64,000 nucleotides of DNA from Enterocloster asparagiformis (lineage in GTDB: Bacteria; Bacillota; Clostridia; Lachnospirales; Lachnospiraceae): contig JAGZSY010000012.1 in NCBI GenBank assembly GCA_018380885.1, positions 62,001 through 126,000 of the forward strand, in the 5' to 3' direction. Below the pieces are notes generated by a model, which searched no databases, was not told the origin of the DNA, and was given only the letters and a program-made list of their open reading frames with translations. The first letter of the stretch is position 1. Each line of letters opens with the position of its first letter. Below are positions 53,956-63,382 of the stretch, one piece after another. Made by a program: the position numbers and the translations under genes.

Positions 53956-55320
53956 TCAGTTATTGGAGGACAGAATATCGTTGGCCTCCTGGAATACCGC
54001 CTCGGCCGCTGCCTCCGGGGATACCAGGCCATAGCGCACCTGCTCCATATAATCTGCCATCACCTGCGTCACCTCCGAGGCTCCGCCGGGTGAGGGCGGG
54101 TCCACAGGAGTTGCAATCTTAGCCACTTCATCGATAAAATCATAGCTCACCCGCTCATTATCGCTTAAATCTGTTTTCAGCACCTCCAGGACAGAGGCAG
54201 ACACAGGCGTTCCCCTCTCCCCCTTCAAAATCTGGTTAGCCTCCACGGATGTGACCAGAAAATTGATGACATCCGCCACAACCTCCGGATGCTCCGTGGT
54301 GGCGCTTCCGCAGAAAAACTGGCTGGGTTTTAAATATACCGGGTTCTTGACCGCATCCGCGGACTTGGGGTACATGGTGATCCCCAGCTCCCTGCCGGCT
54401 GTGCTGCAGAGCACGGAATACTGGTTGGAGTTGGTAAAGGAGTTCCAGGCGGTCTTATCCATAATCGGCATCGTCTCCACCACCTCCGGATCCTTCTCGA
54501 TCAGCATCTCCGGGCTCACATGCCAGCCCTCGTCCATGGCCTGCTTCCCCATGGAAAACAGCCGGACCAGCAGAGCGTCGTCCTCCCCGCTGAGCGATTT
54601 CCCGTCCGCGGCGTAAAGCGGCATCCCCGCGCTGCGGTACAAATTGTCGCAGATGTCCTTTTCCAGAAAATATGCCTGCACCCCTGTCTTTTCATGGATA
54701 GTTTTCGAAATCTCAAAGAACTCGTCCCAGGTCATCTGGTCCGGGATGGTTACCCCCGCTTCCTCCACCACTTCCTTGTCGTACACCAGGCATCTGGATG
54801 TCAGCCCGTTGCAGAGTGCGTAAAGCTCCCCATCGTAGGAGCCGCTGTCCAACACGCTCTGGGCGATGCCCTCTGTGTTGATCACCCCGGACTCCACAAA
54901 GGGCTGCAGGTTCATCAGCTGCCCCTTCTGATAAAATGGGGTCAGCCGGTTATAGTCCTGCTGGATAATATCCGGCAGATTCCCGGTGGCGGCCTGGGTC
55001 GCCAGCTTGTCAAAATAGCCGCTCCAGTCCGAGGGCTCCGTCTCAAAGGTCACATTGGGATGCAGCTCCGTGTACAAATTCAGGGCCTGAACCGTTATGT
55101 CGTTGCGTTTCTGATTCCCCCACCAGGCCACGCGCAGAACAATGGGTTCGCCCGAGTCCGCAGCAGCGTTTCCCGCCGGCTGGCTCCCACTCACTTCCGA
55201 CTCCTGCGCTGCCGATGAGGCGGCAGCCGGTGTCCCCTCCGTTTTACCTGCGCAGCCCCACAAACTTCCGGCCAGCAGTATGCCGCTCAAAACAAATCCG
55301 GCGTATTGTCTCTTCCTCAA
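53956..55320 (-). CDS. ABC sugar-binding lipoprotein
   Basis: 454 residues from a TTG at 55320 with GGAGGAGAGATAAA before it. Lipobox LLAGSLWGC anchors it outside the membrane, followed by an Ala/Ser/Glu linker and a family 1 extracellular solute-binding fold (LRVAWWGNQKRNDITVQALN, LPDIIQQDYNRLTPF, TWDEFFEISKTI). It delivers an oligosaccharide to the MalF/G permeases. It is the first gene of the minus-strand operon, which diverges from the YesM/YesN genes that probably activate it. Confidence 0.92.
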   Translation of the reverse strand: MRKRQYAGFVLSGILLAGSLWGCAGKTEGTPAAASSAAQESEVSGSQPAGNAAADSGEPIVLRVAWWGNQKRNDITVQALNLYTELHPNVTFETEPSDWSGYFDKLATQAATGNLPDIIQQDYNRLTPFYQKGQLMNLQPFVESGVINTEGIAQSVLDSGSYDGELYALCNGLTSRCLVYDKEVVEEAGVTIPDQMTWDEFFEISKTIHEKTGVQAYFLEKDICDNLYRSAGMPLYAADGKSLSGEDDALLVRLFSMGKQAMDEGWHVSPEMLIEKDPEVVETMPIMDKTAWNSFTNSNQYSVLCSTAGRELGITMYPKSADAVKNPVYLKPSQFFCGSATTEHPEVVADVINFLVTSVEANQILKGERGTPVSASVLEVLKTDLSDNERVSYDFIDEVAKIATPVDPPSPGGASEVTQVMADYMEQVRYGLVSPEAAAEAVFQEANDILSSNN

Positions 55321-55346
55321 TTTATCTCTCCTCCGCTCTATTGGAT

Positions 55347-55370
55347 TTACTTGTTTTGCAAAACTTGTAA
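55347..55370. promoter_or_regulatory. palindrome in the sugar-operon leader
   Basis: TTACTTGTTTTGCAAAACTTGTAA (24 bp; the inner GTTTTGCAAAAC is perfect) lies between the likely -10 box (minus strand TATTAT near 55380) and the start codon of the binding protein. Its position suits a repressor or activator site. It does not fit the cre consensus. Confidence 0.5.
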
Positions 55371-55516
55371 AATAAGAATATAATAGTTTTTGGGCAAAGT
55401 AAATCAAAAATCATGACCTTTCCGTTTGAAAACATTACTATTTGACAAGGTATTGATGAGATTATTGTGCTTTTATGATATAATCAATAAAACATTGATG
55501 GAAAGGTATAAGCCCC

Positions 55517-57238
55517 ATGAAGCTTAAAAACGCCAGCTTTAAAAACAAAATTTCACTGCTGCTCATCGCTGCGCTGACCATATATTCTCTTGTCATCTCA
55601 TTTCTCTTTTCCCGAACCACTGGGCGTTACGAGCAGCTGCTCTACCAGGAAACCGCCTCCTCGCTGTCCCTGATGTCAAAGGATCTCTCCAACCACTTGA
55701 ACGGCATCAACAGCACGTCCACCTACCTGGCCACGGATCAGTTAATCCAGCAGTCCTTGTCCGCCCTGTCCGGCCAACTCACGGACTTTGAGCTGGCCGT
55801 CGTCAAAAGCCGGTGTCTGTCCCAGCTGTACTCCTACCTGAATACGTCCCCCGACATTATCTCCATTTCCCTGTACACGGACAAATTTATGATCTGCTGC
55901 GGAAGATCGTCGCGCCAGGAGCCGGAGGAGGCTCTGGAAAAAATTGGCCAGCGCCTTGCGACTTCAAACGGAAAAGAGATATGGATTTCCAGCAGTGATC
56001 CCCAGGATTCCAGCGTGCTGCTATGCCGGCAGATCCGCAAGGTCCAAAACCTGTCCCTGGAGGTCTTGGGCACGGTGGCGGTCCGTGTTGACTTAGACAC
56101 CATCGTCAATCGGGCTCAGACCTCAGGCAGCCACCGCATCACGCTGCTGGACGGCCAAACGCCCCTGTACTCTAACCAATCCACCGATGAGTCCGATATC
56201 CGTATGATGCTGGACTCTCCAGGCGGCTACCGCATCGCCAGGACGAGCCACGCGGACTATTTCATATCCGTCTATCAGATGCCATATCCCGGCTGGCTAT
56301 TGGGGTTGTCCGTTCCTTACAACGACATTTTCAGTTCCATCCTCCTGACCCGCCTGTCCATGCTGCTGCTGATTCCCCTGGTAGGCTTTCTCATCATGCT
56401 CACCGCCCGGCCATTGATCAGCAGTCTGACCTGCCATTTGAGCACCTTGACCCAAAAAATCGAGAGCCTTCACTCCGGAAATCTGGCTCCCATCGATGTG
56501 GGATATGACTACACAAACCGCTCCGACGAGTTCGGCTGCATCCATCAGGCCTATGACCGGATGTTAAACGACATTCAAAACCTGACGCAGGAAAATTACC
56601 AAAAGCAGTTGCTCTTAAAGGATGCGCAGTTAAAGGCGCTGGAACAGCAGATCAACCCCCATTTCCTCTACAATGTGCTGGACACCATCCACTGGCGGGC
56701 GAAGGTCCTGGACGACAGCCTGATCAGCACCATGGTTGAGTCCCTGGCCAACCTGCTGTACTACACCCTCAGCGAGAGCCGTGATCTGGTCCCACTGGAA
56801 AATGAGCTGGATCTGGTGGAGAGTTATATCAACATCCAAAAGCTGCGCTTTACGGAACGGATGAATTATACCTGCCACGTGGATTCCGGCCTTTTGACAA
56901 TTCTCGTTCCCAAGCTGTGTATTCAACCGCTGTTGGAAAACGCCATCAAATACGGAGTTGAGCGCTGTGTAAACACCTGCAATATCCGCTTAGACATATT
57001 CCGCGATCAAAACGCCGCCGTAATCCGTCTGACTAACGACGGCCCCTGCATTCCTGAGAAAACCATGGAACTGCTGTCGCAGGGAAGGCTGGCCCCCTCC
57101 GGCAACAGTGTGGGACTTCAAAATATTGACTCACGGATCAAATTGATTTTCGGAAAAGAACATGGAATCCGGCTTTCTACGGAGAACGGATTAAACATTG
57201 TGCAAATCAACCTTCCCATTACATTTACGCAACCATAA
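55517..57238 (+). CDS. YesM-type sensor histidine kinase
   Basis: 573 residues. TM1 (ISLLLIAALTIYSLVISFLF), an extracellular sensor of ~240 residues, TM2 (LSMLLLIPLVGFLIML), HAMP, then the kinase with QQINPHFLYNVLDTIHWRAK (phospho-acceptor His) and ATPase boxes PLLENAIKYGVE and NSVGLQNIDSRIKLIFG. It senses a carbohydrate or the binding protein from outside and phosphorylates the YesN-type regulator encoded 11 bp downstream. A TATAAT lies ~35 bp upstream of the ATG. Confidence 0.93.
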   Translation: MKLKNASFKNKISLLLIAALTIYSLVISFLFSRTTGRYEQLLYQETASSLSLMSKDLSNHLNGINSTSTYLATDQLIQQSLSALSGQLTDFELAVVKSRCLSQLYSYLNTSPDIISISLYTDKFMICCGRSSRQEPEEALEKIGQRLATSNGKEIWISSSDPQDSSVLLCRQIRKVQNLSLEVLGTVAVRVDLDTIVNRAQTSGSHRITLLDGQTPLYSNQSTDESDIRMMLDSPGGYRIARTSHADYFISVYQMPYPGWLLGLSVPYNDIFSSILLTRLSMLLLIPLVGFLIMLTARPLISSLTCHLSTLTQKIESLHSGNLAPIDVGYDYTNRSDEFGCIHQAYDRMLNDIQNLTQENYQKQLLLKDAQLKALEQQINPHFLYNVLDTIHWRAKVLDDSLISTMVESLANLLYYTLSESRDLVPLENELDLVESYINIQKLRFTERMNYTCHVDSGLLTILVPKLCIQPLLENAIKYGVERCVNTCNIRLDIFRDQNAAVIRLTNDGPCIPEKTMELLSQGRLAPSGNSVGLQNIDSRIKLIFGKEHGIRLSTENGLNIVQINLPITFTQP

Positions 57239-57249
57239 GGAGGCCTCCC

Positions 57250-58716
57250 ATGTATAAACTGCTGATCGCCGACGACGAGAAAATCATCCGCGAATCCCTT
57301 TTTGCCGCCATCGACTGGGCTTGTCTGGGCGTGGAGGTGACTGCGGTCTGCGCGGACGGAATCGAGCTGTACAACGCAATTCTGGACGAATATCCGGATA
57401 TCGTGATCACGGACATCATGATGCCCGGTCTGACCGGCTTAGAATTGATTGAGAAAATTCAAAAAATAGATCATTCGATTCAATTTATTTTGTTGTCCGG
57501 CTACCGGGAATTTGAGTACGCCAAAAAGGCGATCCGGCTGGGCGTCTGCGAGTATCTGCTCAAGCCCTGCCGGGAGAAGGAGCTGATCGCCTCGGTACGG
57601 AATGTTTGCCTGCAACTGAACGAGCGGGATAAGGGCCCCCGCGTCCCGGAAGAATACCTGAATTTAAAATCCAGCCAATTCTGGGCCGCTCTGCGATGTG
57701 AAATCTTTGAGGCGCTGACCTCCGACCGGGTCATGACTTTAGATCATATGGCCCGTTTTGCCGGCAACTCCATCATTCAAATCGAATTTTCCGGCATTTC
57801 TTTCCAGTGCGCCGAACTGTTTCTGCGCAGCCAGGCAGACCACATGAAGCGTTTAAACCCCCGAATCTCTTTCCTCTCGGGAGACACGCTGGTTCTCCTG
57901 GCCTCCTTCTCCTCCTCCACGGACTACGAAAGAATTATCAGTGAAATGAATTCCGCTTCCAGCTCACTTATGCCATCATACCAGGTCTGGGAAAATACTG
58001 GCACGGCCTTTCCCCGGCTCATCGCCCGACTGCAGTCCTGCTGCCCCTTATACTCCATCGACAGCGCAGGGACCCTCCACGAGATTCTGCTGGGCTCAGT
58101 CCCCAGGCCGGAGATTTCCCGGCTCTTAGATTTGCTTCTGACAGACGGCTGCGCCTTTGAGGCAAAGCTGCGGGATATCGTAGAGCGAAAAGCCTCCCTG
58201 AGAGAGGTCAAACATTTCCTGCTTCATTTTTTCTTCGAGCTGCTGTCACTTCCCCAGGCAAACGGACGTATTTTATCCTTCTTCTCCTTTGACACTTTTT
58301 TAAACCTGAAGGAGCCGGATGAAGTAATCCGTTTTACTCTGGAAATCGCCTCTTATCTACTGGACAATGAGGCTAGAACCGAATATAAGCCCTTTATCAA
58401 CCAGATCATAAGCTACTGCAGAGACCATCTGGATTACACCGATTTGTCCTTAAAATATGTGGCGGAAAACATTCTTTTTATGAACGTGAATTATTTAAGC
58501 CGGGAATTCAGCAAGACTACCGGAGAAACCTTCTCCGCCTTTCTCACCCGTGCGCGGATGGAACGGGCCAAAAGCTTGCTTCTTCAACTAGGAGAAGAAA
58601 AAATTTCCGGAATTTCCAAGCAGTGTGGATACGAAAACCCGCAATATTTTAGCCAGGTATTCCGTAAATATTACGGTATCTCCCCCAGCCTGTTCCTCCA
58701 GTCATCCCGCGCCTGA
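57250..58716 (+). CDS. YesN-type response regulator with AraC DNA-binding domain
   Basis: 488 residues. The receiver (1-125) has ADDEKIIRESL, phospho-Asp in DIVITDIMMPGLTGLE and Lys in LLKPCREKEL. A ~240-residue middle region follows. The C-terminal ~100 residues are an AraC-type pair of HTH motifs (LSLKYVAENILFMNVNYLS, KISGISKQCGYENPQYFSQ). GGAGGCC precedes the ATG. It should activate the divergent sugar operon. Confidence 0.93.
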   Translation: MYKLLIADDEKIIRESLFAAIDWACLGVEVTAVCADGIELYNAILDEYPDIVITDIMMPGLTGLELIEKIQKIDHSIQFILLSGYREFEYAKKAIRLGVCEYLLKPCREKELIASVRNVCLQLNERDKGPRVPEEYLNLKSSQFWAALRCEIFEALTSDRVMTLDHMARFAGNSIIQIEFSGISFQCAELFLRSQADHMKRLNPRISFLSGDTLVLLASFSSSTDYERIISEMNSASSSLMPSYQVWENTGTAFPRLIARLQSCCPLYSIDSAGTLHEILLGSVPRPEISRLLDLLLTDGCAFEAKLRDIVERKASLREVKHFLLHFFFELLSLPQANGRILSFFSFDTFLNLKEPDEVIRFTLEIASYLLDNEARTEYKPFINQIISYCRDHLDYTDLSLKYVAENILFMNVNYLSREFSKTTGETFSAFLTRARMERAKSLLLQLGEEKISGISKQCGYENPQYFSQVFRKYYGISPSLFLQSSRA

Positions 58717-58897
58717 CACACACTATTTTGCATTTGTTCCTCAAACCGCCTCAGGGCGGCCAGATTTACAAATGCAGCCGGGAGACTCCCCCCATCTCCC
58801 CTTGCCAATCCCCCGCCCCTTGGAATATAATAGAGACAATCACCTGTCTCCCCACACAGTTTCCGTGTGCCCGGGGCAGCGCACAAGGAGGATAAAA

Positions 58898-60172
58898 ATG
58901 TCACTGGAAGGACGCACCTATCAATTCCGTCTCACAAAAATGGAGCTGGCCGAGCTGGCGCTCCGCTTTACCTGGGACTCATTTGTATTGGGAAAAGGGG
59001 GATATCTCATACTTGCCGGCGCGGTGCTGCTGTTAAATGTTGTACCCTTTTTTATCATGTGCCTTAGTCCCGCCGCCGGCCCCTATCAGCTTCTTCTGTC
59101 CCTGCCGCTCTTCATCCTCCGCTCTGTGGAAAACTTAAGCGTCTTTTTCCTCTGCCTGATCGTTTTCAAATTTCTCGGCTATCTGTGGAGCTTCTCCCGA
59201 CAACCCATATCCGGCGAAATACGGCTGCGGCTGGAAAATGGCTGTCTGTGCGATGACAGCGCTTCCGCGGTTCATCAGGGCGCTTCCTTTGCTGCGTTCC
59301 CGGAGACTCCCGGACTTCTGCTCTTAAAACGGAGCCTGTCCCGGAAAAGCCTCTCCTACCTCGTACTGCCCAAGCGCCTGTTCACCGGCCCGGAGGAAAT
59401 CCGGGCGTTCAAAGCCTATCTGAGCGCCCCCGCCCCCCAAGCCCAGTCCCCGGCGCCTGAGGCATGCCCCTGTTGTTTTCGCTTTTCCTTTCAGCTCAGC
59501 CCGGACGACTTTGCCCATGTCTACACCGAGCTCATGCGCATCGCCCGTATCCACCGGCCTTTCTGGCGCAACGGCCGCATACAGCTGTGCCTTTTATTCT
59601 GCTTCCTCATTTCGGGATCCATGGCGGCCAGTCTGATCGCAGGCGGAGACCTGATCGGCGGTGTGTCCCTCATCGGCATGGGCGTGCTTCTCGCCGCCTT
59701 TCTGCTGTCTGGCGGCGCTTCCATACGCGAGGATACCTACCGCCGCCAGATGCGGCGGAACCGCTTTCCGTTTAACGGCGGCGGACTGTGGGACCTCTCC
59801 TTCTCTTCTGAAGGGCTGACGGTGGTCCGCGAGCAGGACAGCTTCAAATGTTCCTGGGACGTGTACACCCATTTTTACGAGACAGTGGACACGCTGTTTC
59901 TTCTGCGCATTGAAAACCAGCTTTTGAAGCAATACATCTTTATCCCCAAATGGGCTCTCACCTGCCGTCAGGAGCAGGATGCCTTCGTATCCTTCTGCCA
60001 CGGCTACGGCAGGGTCCTGGAATTTATCCATATCCCGGAGGTGGAGGAGCCTGCGCTCATGCAAAAAAAGGCCCGGTTCAGGACAATTCTGCTGTGGACC
60101 ATCCTGGCCGTTTACCTGCTGTGCATGATCGCTGTCCCCCTTCTGTCAGGCTTTTATTCGGCGGCCCGATGA
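58898..60172 (+). CDS. membrane protein with duplicated YcxB-like module
   Basis: 424 residues from the ATG at 58898 (AAGGAGGATAAAA upstream). There are two tandem modules. Each has a pair of hydrophobic helices (GGYLILAGAVLLLNVVPFFIM; LCLLFCFLISGSMAASLIAG) followed by a soluble part: module 1 ends LLLLKRSLSRKSLSYLVLPK, module 2 contains SEGLTVVREQDSFKCSWDVY and YIFIPKWALTCRQEQDAF, the YcxB-like C-terminal domain. A last TM helix closes the protein. The function of the family is unknown. The repeated layout suggests an internal duplication of a ~200-residue YcxB protein. Confidence 0.78.
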   Translation: MSLEGRTYQFRLTKMELAELALRFTWDSFVLGKGGYLILAGAVLLLNVVPFFIMCLSPAAGPYQLLLSLPLFILRSVENLSVFFLCLIVFKFLGYLWSFSRQPISGEIRLRLENGCLCDDSASAVHQGASFAAFPETPGLLLLKRSLSRKSLSYLVLPKRLFTGPEEIRAFKAYLSAPAPQAQSPAPEACPCCFRFSFQLSPDDFAHVYTELMRIARIHRPFWRNGRIQLCLLFCFLISGSMAASLIAGGDLIGGVSLIGMGVLLAAFLLSGGASIREDTYRRQMRRNRFPFNGGGLWDLSFSSEGLTVVREQDSFKCSWDVYTHFYETVDTLFLLRIENQLLKQYIFIPKWALTCRQEQDAFVSFCHGYGRVLEFIHIPEVEEPALMQKKARFRTILLWTILAVYLLCMIAVPLLSGFYSAAR

Positions 60173-60256
60173 TCCAAATCCGCCCGGCGGCCGAACCTTC
60201 CGTCTGTCCGTCTCATAAGCTAGAATAACGCTATCCACCTTAAGGATTCAAACTCT

Positions 60257-61237
60257 ATGGAACGACTGGTCCCCCTTGAAAATGCCGCGGAAGCTGTCTG
60301 CGAAGCCAACTCCGAACCGCCGCTTATCTTTCAGCTTCCTCCCGCCAAAGGCCGGCAGGTTCTGGAAAATGCCCAGAACTCGCCGGTGTCCATGTATCCC
60401 GCCTCCGTCAGCTCCACTCCCTTTTCCACCGGGCGCTGGGGTAATATCAACCTCTACCTGATCCGCCCGGAACACGCTGCCGGCCCTCTGCCCGTGATCT
60501 TCTATATTCACGGCGCCGGCTGGGTTTTCGGCAGCTATCACACCCACGAAAAGCTGGTCCGCGAGCTCTGCGCCCGCACAGGCTCCATTGTGGTATTCCC
60601 CGAATACACCCGTTCCCCCGAGGCCAAGTATCCCGTGGCCATCGAGCAGTGTTACCGGGTGCTCTGCTCCCTGCCTGAGCTGTTCTCCCGTCTGTCCTGG
60701 CCTGTGGACCTGCGCACCCTGACCGTGGCCGGCGACAGCGCAGGCGGCAACATGGCCGCTGCCATGACCATCATGGCCAAATACCGGGGCGGCCCGGATA
60801 TTCACAAACAGCTGCTCTACTATCCCGTGACCAACGCCTGTTTTAACACCGGCTCCTACAAGGAGTTTGCGGAATGCTACTACCTGTACCGGGCGGGTAT
60901 GATCTGGTTCTGGGACCAGTACACGGCCTGCGCCCGGGACCGCAGCCAGCTCACCGCTTCCCCCCTGCGCGCCACTGCCGAGCAGCTGCGCGGGCTTCCC
61001 CAGGCCATGATTCTAAACGGCGAGGCCGATGTGCTCCGGGACGAGGGTGAACTGTACGCCGCCAGGCTGCTGGAAGCAGGCGTCCCCGTCACCGCCATGC
61101 GCTTCAAGGCCATCATCCACGACTTTGTGATGCTCAACGCGCTGGACCAGACTTACGCCTGCCGCGCCGCCATGGATGCCTCCACAGCCTGGATTAACCG
61201 CCTAAATATGGAATTTGTCCGGGCAGACGCCCGCTGA
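60257..61237 (+). CDS. alpha/beta hydrolase, Aes/hormone-sensitive-lipase family esterase
   Basis: 326 residues. Oxyanion hole motif YIHGAGWVFGSYHTH, nucleophile GDSAGGN, acid residue region NGEADVLRDEGELYA and catalytic His in AIIHDFVMLNAL. It should hydrolyse short-chain acyl or acetyl esters in the cytoplasm. The start follows AAGGA by ~10 bases. It is convergent with the secreted wall-binding protein and ends in a strong terminator. Confidence 0.9.
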   Translation: MERLVPLENAAEAVCEANSEPPLIFQLPPAKGRQVLENAQNSPVSMYPASVSSTPFSTGRWGNINLYLIRPEHAAGPLPVIFYIHGAGWVFGSYHTHEKLVRELCARTGSIVVFPEYTRSPEAKYPVAIEQCYRVLCSLPELFSRLSWPVDLRTLTVAGDSAGGNMAAAMTIMAKYRGGPDIHKQLLYYPVTNACFNTGSYKEFAECYYLYRAGMIWFWDQYTACARDRSQLTASPLRATAEQLRGLPQAMILNGEADVLRDEGELYAARLLEAGVPVTAMRFKAIIHDFVMLNALDQTYACRAAMDASTAWINRLNMEFVRADAR

Positions 61238-61249
61238 TTTTCCGCAAAC

Positions 61250-61300
61250 AAAAAAGGACTGCGAAACGACATGCAATCACGTCGTGCGCAATCCTTTTTA
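61250..61300. terminator. bidirectional terminator
   Basis: AAAAAGGA-TGCG-ACGAC pairs with GTCGT-CGCA-TCCTTTTT with small internal mismatches. A- and T-runs lie on both sides, between convergent genes. Confidence 0.85.
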
Positions 61301-61344
61301 TTTCAATTCAATGCTTCTGGCCCTTGCCTGCCCGGCCTAACCGG

Positions 61345-62163
61345 TTACTGGTACAGGGTCAATCCCTTGATTAGCAGCACCGGCTCGCTCCAGTTGTCGT
61401 CCTTTGACAGGGAAAATTCCACCCGGAGCTGATTCTGCCCGGATACGTCCACCGCAAAGGTAACCGGCTGCTCATCGTAATGGATGTCAGGTGAGGTGTA
61501 CAGCACCTGATCGTCGTCCCCGTACACGGTAAGCTTTCCCAGCAGTCCGCTGTCGAACTTGGTGGACGGGGAGTAGGTTCCGCTCAACAGCTTGTAGCTG
61601 CCGCCCGGCGTGCATTTCACATAGCTGCCTTTTTTGACCAGACGGATCGCGTCATTCCAGTTCTCCCGGCTGAAGGTCCTGCCGCTGGAGATAATGGTGT
61701 ATCCGTTTGTCTTAAGGCCCTCCATGTTCTGTACCAGCACAGCGGTGGAGGGATCGATAGAAAGGCCCACCGGCTCAGTCTGCGCCTCAGCCGGTATCCA
61801 GACGCCGTCCTCGCCGATCTGCCGTCCGTCAATCACCGTGCTGGTCACCATGGCCCCGGTATCGGGAGCCAGATAATACCATTTGTCATTGTCCTTCAGC
61901 CATCCGTACTGGAGAACTCCGCTCTCATCCAGATAATACCACTGGCTGCCAACCTTGGTCCATCCGGTAGCCATAAAGCCGTCCGATCCGATATAATACC
62001 GCTTTCCGTCAAGATTGAGCCACTCCTGGCTGGCGTACTTCTCCGCGCCGCGCTGGTATCTCCATCTTCCGTTCACGTCCTTCCACGTACCCGCAAAGGC
62101 CGGAACCGCCATCAAAACACTCAAAGCTGCCGCCGTTACTATAACTGCTATCCGCTTCTTCAT
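61345..62163 (-). CDS. secreted protein with cell-wall-binding repeats
   Basis: 272 residues. Signal peptide MKKRIAVIVTAAALSVLMAV..AFA, then about five aromatic repeats of the choline-binding/CW_binding_1 type (GKRYYIGSDGFMATGWTKVG, QWYYLDESGVLQYGWLKD, KWYYLAPDTGAMVTSTVIDG). A ~140-residue C-terminal beta domain follows, resembling carbohydrate-binding or NPCBM-like sandwich folds (LLSGTYSPSTKFDSGLLGKL, YGDDDQVLYTSPDI). It probably attaches non-covalently to the wall and binds a polymer. The start at 62163 has GAGGAG upstream. Confidence 0.85.
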   Translation of the reverse strand: MKKRIAVIVTAAALSVLMAVPAFAGTWKDVNGRWRYQRGAEKYASQEWLNLDGKRYYIGSDGFMATGWTKVGSQWYYLDESGVLQYGWLKDNDKWYYLAPDTGAMVTSTVIDGRQIGEDGVWIPAEAQTEPVGLSIDPSTAVLVQNMEGLKTNGYTIISSGRTFSRENWNDAIRLVKKGSYVKCTPGGSYKLLSGTYSPSTKFDSGLLGKLTVYGDDDQVLYTSPDIHYDEQPVTFAVDVSGQNQLRVEFSLSKDDNWSEPVLLIKGLTLYQ

Positions 62164-62256
62164 AGGGCATTCTCCTCTCAAAATAAAGCTGTTACGCTTT
62201 TTTCATTATAATTCATAATACTTCAATATGCAACCTGGTGGGCGATTACGTTTTTC

Positions 62257-63210
62257 TTAAACTTCAACCGGTTTAGCAATCCGCGGCCGGTTGACCACGT
62301 AAATCCCCAGACACACCAGCAGCAGCGCTATCACCGTCTTGGCTCCGAAGGCCTGGTCGTTCTCCGACAGGAGCCAGGCGGAAAGAATCACCCCGAAAAC
62401 CGGATTCATAAACCCGTACACCGCCACCCGTGACACGGGATTGTACTTGAGCAGCAGACTCCACAGCGTGTAGGCCGCGGCGGAGATAAAAGCCAGGTAC
62501 AGGAGCATGGCCAGGCCCGGCAGACTCACCGCCTCAAGGCTTCCGCCGCTCCCCAGGCCCCAGGCCGCCATCACCAGCCCGCCGACAGCAAACTGATAGC
62601 CGCTGAGCACCACCGTATCCTCCCTGCGGGAATACTCCTTGATCAGGGCCGAGGAAAACGCATAGGCCACCGTGGAGAGCAGCACGAACCCCTCCCCGTT
62701 CCAGCGCATCCCCGCTCCCAGGCCGTCCTTGGTCCAGTTCACCAGCACCACCCCGGCAAATCCCACCAGGCAGCCCAGAATCTTCTGGCCGGTAAACCGC
62801 TCCTGCCGGAACACCAGGCTGGCCACCAGAATGCTGATAAACACATTGGCGCCCTCAATGATTGAGGACTTCACGCCGGAGGCATTTGCCAGCCCGATAT
62901 AGAAAAACAGGTATTGCAGCACGGTCTGGCACGCGGCCAGCTTGAGAATCATCCCCCAGCTGCCCTTTTGGGGTTTCAACGGCCTGCGCCTGCCAAGGCT
63001 GGCGATGGCAATCACCAGCAGCCCCGCCAGCGTAAAGCGGATGCCCGCAAATAAAATCTGCGTGCTCACCGCCTCCGCGGGGATCTGAAACATCCGATAG
63101 CCGATTTTAATACAGGGAAACGCGCTTCCCCACAGCGCGCAGCAAACTGTGGCCAGCAGGCAGACCCCCGCCGGTGACGTAATCCATTTTTCTCTCCCAT
63201 GTGGTTCCAT
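62257..63210 (-). CDS. EamA-family DMT transporter
   Basis: 317 residues with ten predicted membrane helices in two EamA halves (WGSAFPCIKIGYRMFQIPAE; SRVAVYGFMNPVFGVILSAW). It exports or imports a small metabolite or drug; the substrate cannot be told. It stands alone; the 170 bp upstream hold no recognised feature. Confidence 0.9.
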   Translation of the reverse strand: MEPHGREKWITSPAGVCLLATVCCALWGSAFPCIKIGYRMFQIPAEAVSTQILFAGIRFTLAGLLVIAIASLGRRRPLKPQKGSWGMILKLAACQTVLQYLFFYIGLANASGVKSSIIEGANVFISILVASLVFRQERFTGQKILGCLVGFAGVVLVNWTKDGLGAGMRWNGEGFVLLSTVAYAFSSALIKEYSRREDTVVLSGYQFAVGGLVMAAWGLGSGGSLEAVSLPGLAMLLYLAFISAAAYTLWSLLLKYNPVSRVAVYGFMNPVFGVILSAWLLSENDQAFGAKTVIALLLVCLGIYVVNRPRIAKPVEV

Positions 63211-63382
63211 CCCTAATTCCTCCCTAACACAATTCCCGCAGTCCGGGACAGCGGCCCTTTCCGATTTCCAAAAATATCCTGTCTGTCAAAAAACAGGCGT
63301 TGCCGCCCCTTTCCGCTCTTTCGTGAGACAAAAAATCGCCCCCGGCTCGGGAAATCCCACCGCTCCGGGAGCAAACACCGCA

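Noticed and set aside
55347..55370. CcpA cre site
   Set aside because: The palindrome centre GCAAAAC/GTTTTGC lacks the CG core and spacing of cre.
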